Assembly (NCBI GenBank): GCA_015904075.1
Contig: JABMDH010000024.1
Span: 14,840-21,559, forward strand
Reading direction: 5' to 3'
Origin: Nitrospira sp.
GTDB lineage: Bacteria > Nitrospirota > Nitrospiria > Nitrospirales > Nitrospiraceae
DNA length: 6,720 nt
Shown here one piece after another: positions 5,760-6,720 of the stretch. Made by a program: the position numbers and the translations under genes. Position 1 is the stretch's first letter, and each line of letters starts with the position of its first letter. Below the pieces are notes generated by a model that searched no databases, was not told the DNA's origin, and was given only the letters and a program-made list of their open reading frames with translations.

Positions 5760-5787
5760 ATTATACCGTATTGAGACGGGATGGCAA
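5760..5787 (-). promoter_or_regulatory. Near-consensus sigma70 promoter for the OB-fold gene
   Basis: On the minus strand TTGCCA (5782-5787, 5 of 6) and a perfect TATAAT (5760-5765) are separated by 16 bases. The expected transcript start, about 7 bases downstream, falls near 5753, only about 3 bases from the ATG at 5750. The mRNA would be essentially leaderless, which agrees with the missing ribosome binding site. Confidence 0.68.
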
Positions 5788-5798
5788 GCAAGGACTGG

Positions 5799-6720
5799 TT
5801 ACCACTTATCCGAAGCTCTGCCGCTTACATCTTCTCCAATAAAGTTGTGGAGGATCTGTTTTTGTAGTTCTGTAATCTCCACACGGCCGAGTTCACTCTG
5901 ACCAGGAAGAGCGCCTGCCGGGTCTTTGGGAATTGGCGCGGTTCGTTTAAGCAGCTCCTGTTCCAGTGCGTCGGGGGTTCCGTCGAAATCGTTTTGCATG
6001 GAGGCCAGCCGTTGCAGCCCGAATAGGGTACGCGTCGTTTCGCTGTGCATGGCGTTGGAACTGGCGCCATAGACCAGCGAGTTCCAAAATTTGACTTCAC
6101 TCTCCTCCGGAATGCCGACAGACACATAGGCGGCCAGTTTCTCGATCAGAGCAGACTCCGTTTGCTCAAGTCCGTCGTACGTGGCGATCGACCGTTCGAC
6201 AGGGGAGGCTGAGAGGACTGCCATCGTGTCAGTCCACAGAGTCAGCGGAGGAAGACCGTTCGGCGGCAATGGAACTTCCGACAGTTTCGCTTGAAGCGCT
6301 AAAAGATATTGGGAGAGAAATTTCACTTTGCGGGCTGCCAGCGTGCTGGCTGGTAAGCCCCAGATATGGCCAATCTCATGGTCTTGCAAGACGGTCTGGT
6401 TGGAGGTCTGGCGCTCGCGTTCGGCTAACGCGAGGCGTTTTCGAAATCGTTCGGCGAATCGCAGCAGCGTTTGCAGCTCAATAGCTAGACGATAGTTCTG
6501 GTAGTCCCCGGCCGAGACCTCATCCTTTTCCCATCGCTCTTCCAATATCCGAAGCGCGGGCCGTGGGACGGCCGTGCGAGCTTGCGATTTCAGATCGTGG
6601 ATTGTGTTGGCGGAGATGCCCCTGGCTGCCAGCAGCGATGCGGCACTGCCGGCCATTGCGTCGGCAGCCGCGACTAGTTTTTTAAGCGTGATGCATTGCA
6701 GCCACGTGCGTTCTCGGCGG
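5799..6720 (-). CDS. Helix-rich protein of unknown function, partial (N-terminus beyond the window)
   Basis: The frame is open to the right edge: 21 complete codons precede the Met at 6656 (including RRERTWLQC and LKKLVAAADAM), so that Met is probably internal and the real start lies outside. About 306 residues are visible and I do not recognise the family. The composition is strongly alpha-helical, with charged, possibly coiled-coil stretches such as LRILEERWEKDE and ERFRKRLALAERERQ (residues 35-85 from that Met). There is a proline-rich turn (PLPPNGLPPL), and no signal peptide or membrane segment in the visible part, so it is probably cytoplasmic. One HExxH sequence (HEIGH, 93-97) followed by IWGLP resembles a zinc-protease motif but lacks the third ligand expected at the metzincin position. 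The gene ends at TAA 5799, 48 bases before the OB-fold start. Coding status is well supported by length and composition. Confidence 0.8.
   Translation of the reverse strand, partial: RRERTWLQCITLKKLVAAADAMAGSAASLLAARGISANTIHDLKSQARTAVPRPALRILEERWEKDEVSAGDYQNYRLAIELQTLLRFAERFRKRLALAERERQTSNQTVLQDHEIGHIWGLPASTLAARKVKFLSQYLLALQAKLSEVPLPPNGLPPLTLWTDTMAVLSASPVERSIATYDGLEQTESALIEKLAAYVSVGIPEESEVKFWNSLVYGASSNAMHSETTRTLFGLQRLASMQNDFDGTPDALEQELLKRTAPIPKDPAGALPGQSELGRVEITELQKQILHNFIGEDVSGRASDKW

Overview
Every gene I can support lies on the minus strand, so the window is transcribed from right to left. GC content looks moderately high (mid-50s percent by eye). The window has a PilZ domain protein, an exported protein that looks like an outer-membrane barrel, small winged-helix proteins and several exported proteins without a recognisable function. 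Together these suggest a Gram-negative environmental bacterium, and the style of the PilZ and winged-helix proteins is reminiscent of Nitrospira. That assignment is an impression from sequence style, not a database result.

Layout in the direction of transcription: (1) a helix-rich unknown protein running off the right edge (5799-6720); (2) a small exported OB-fold protein with its own near-consensus promoter, so close to the start codon that the mRNA should be almost leaderless (5310-5750); (3) an exported protein built from two diverged tandem copies of a unit of about 107 residues (4130-5053); (4) a hairpin, then an intact PilZ c-di-GMP-binding protein (3614-3985); (5) an exported SnoaL/NTF2-like protein ending at a TGA, followed in the same frame by 97 further open codons that read like its missing C-terminal domain (3409 down to 2552); (6) a LysE/RhtB-type exporter (1923-2519); (7) a 69-residue winged-helix protein (1543-1752); (8) a broken exported rhodanese carrying both an in-frame TAG and a one-base frameshift (953-1500); (9) a small four-helix membrane protein (523-915); (10) a YajD-type HNH nuclease (13-333).

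No RNA gene, transposase, CRISPR array or recognisable defence or biosynthetic cluster is visible. No stretch above 300 bases lacks a gene; the largest gaps (about 170-215 bases) hold candidate promoters and hairpins. The winged-helix gene, rhodanese and four-helix protein are close enough to be one transcription unit, and the SnoaL-like gene and exporter another. The most notable signal is that two exported-protein genes in the left half carry three inactivating differences within about 1.9 kb while their neighbours look intact. This is either recent local gene decay or consensus error in the assembly. The most novel-looking proteins are the duplicated exported protein and the C-terminal domain behind the TGA.
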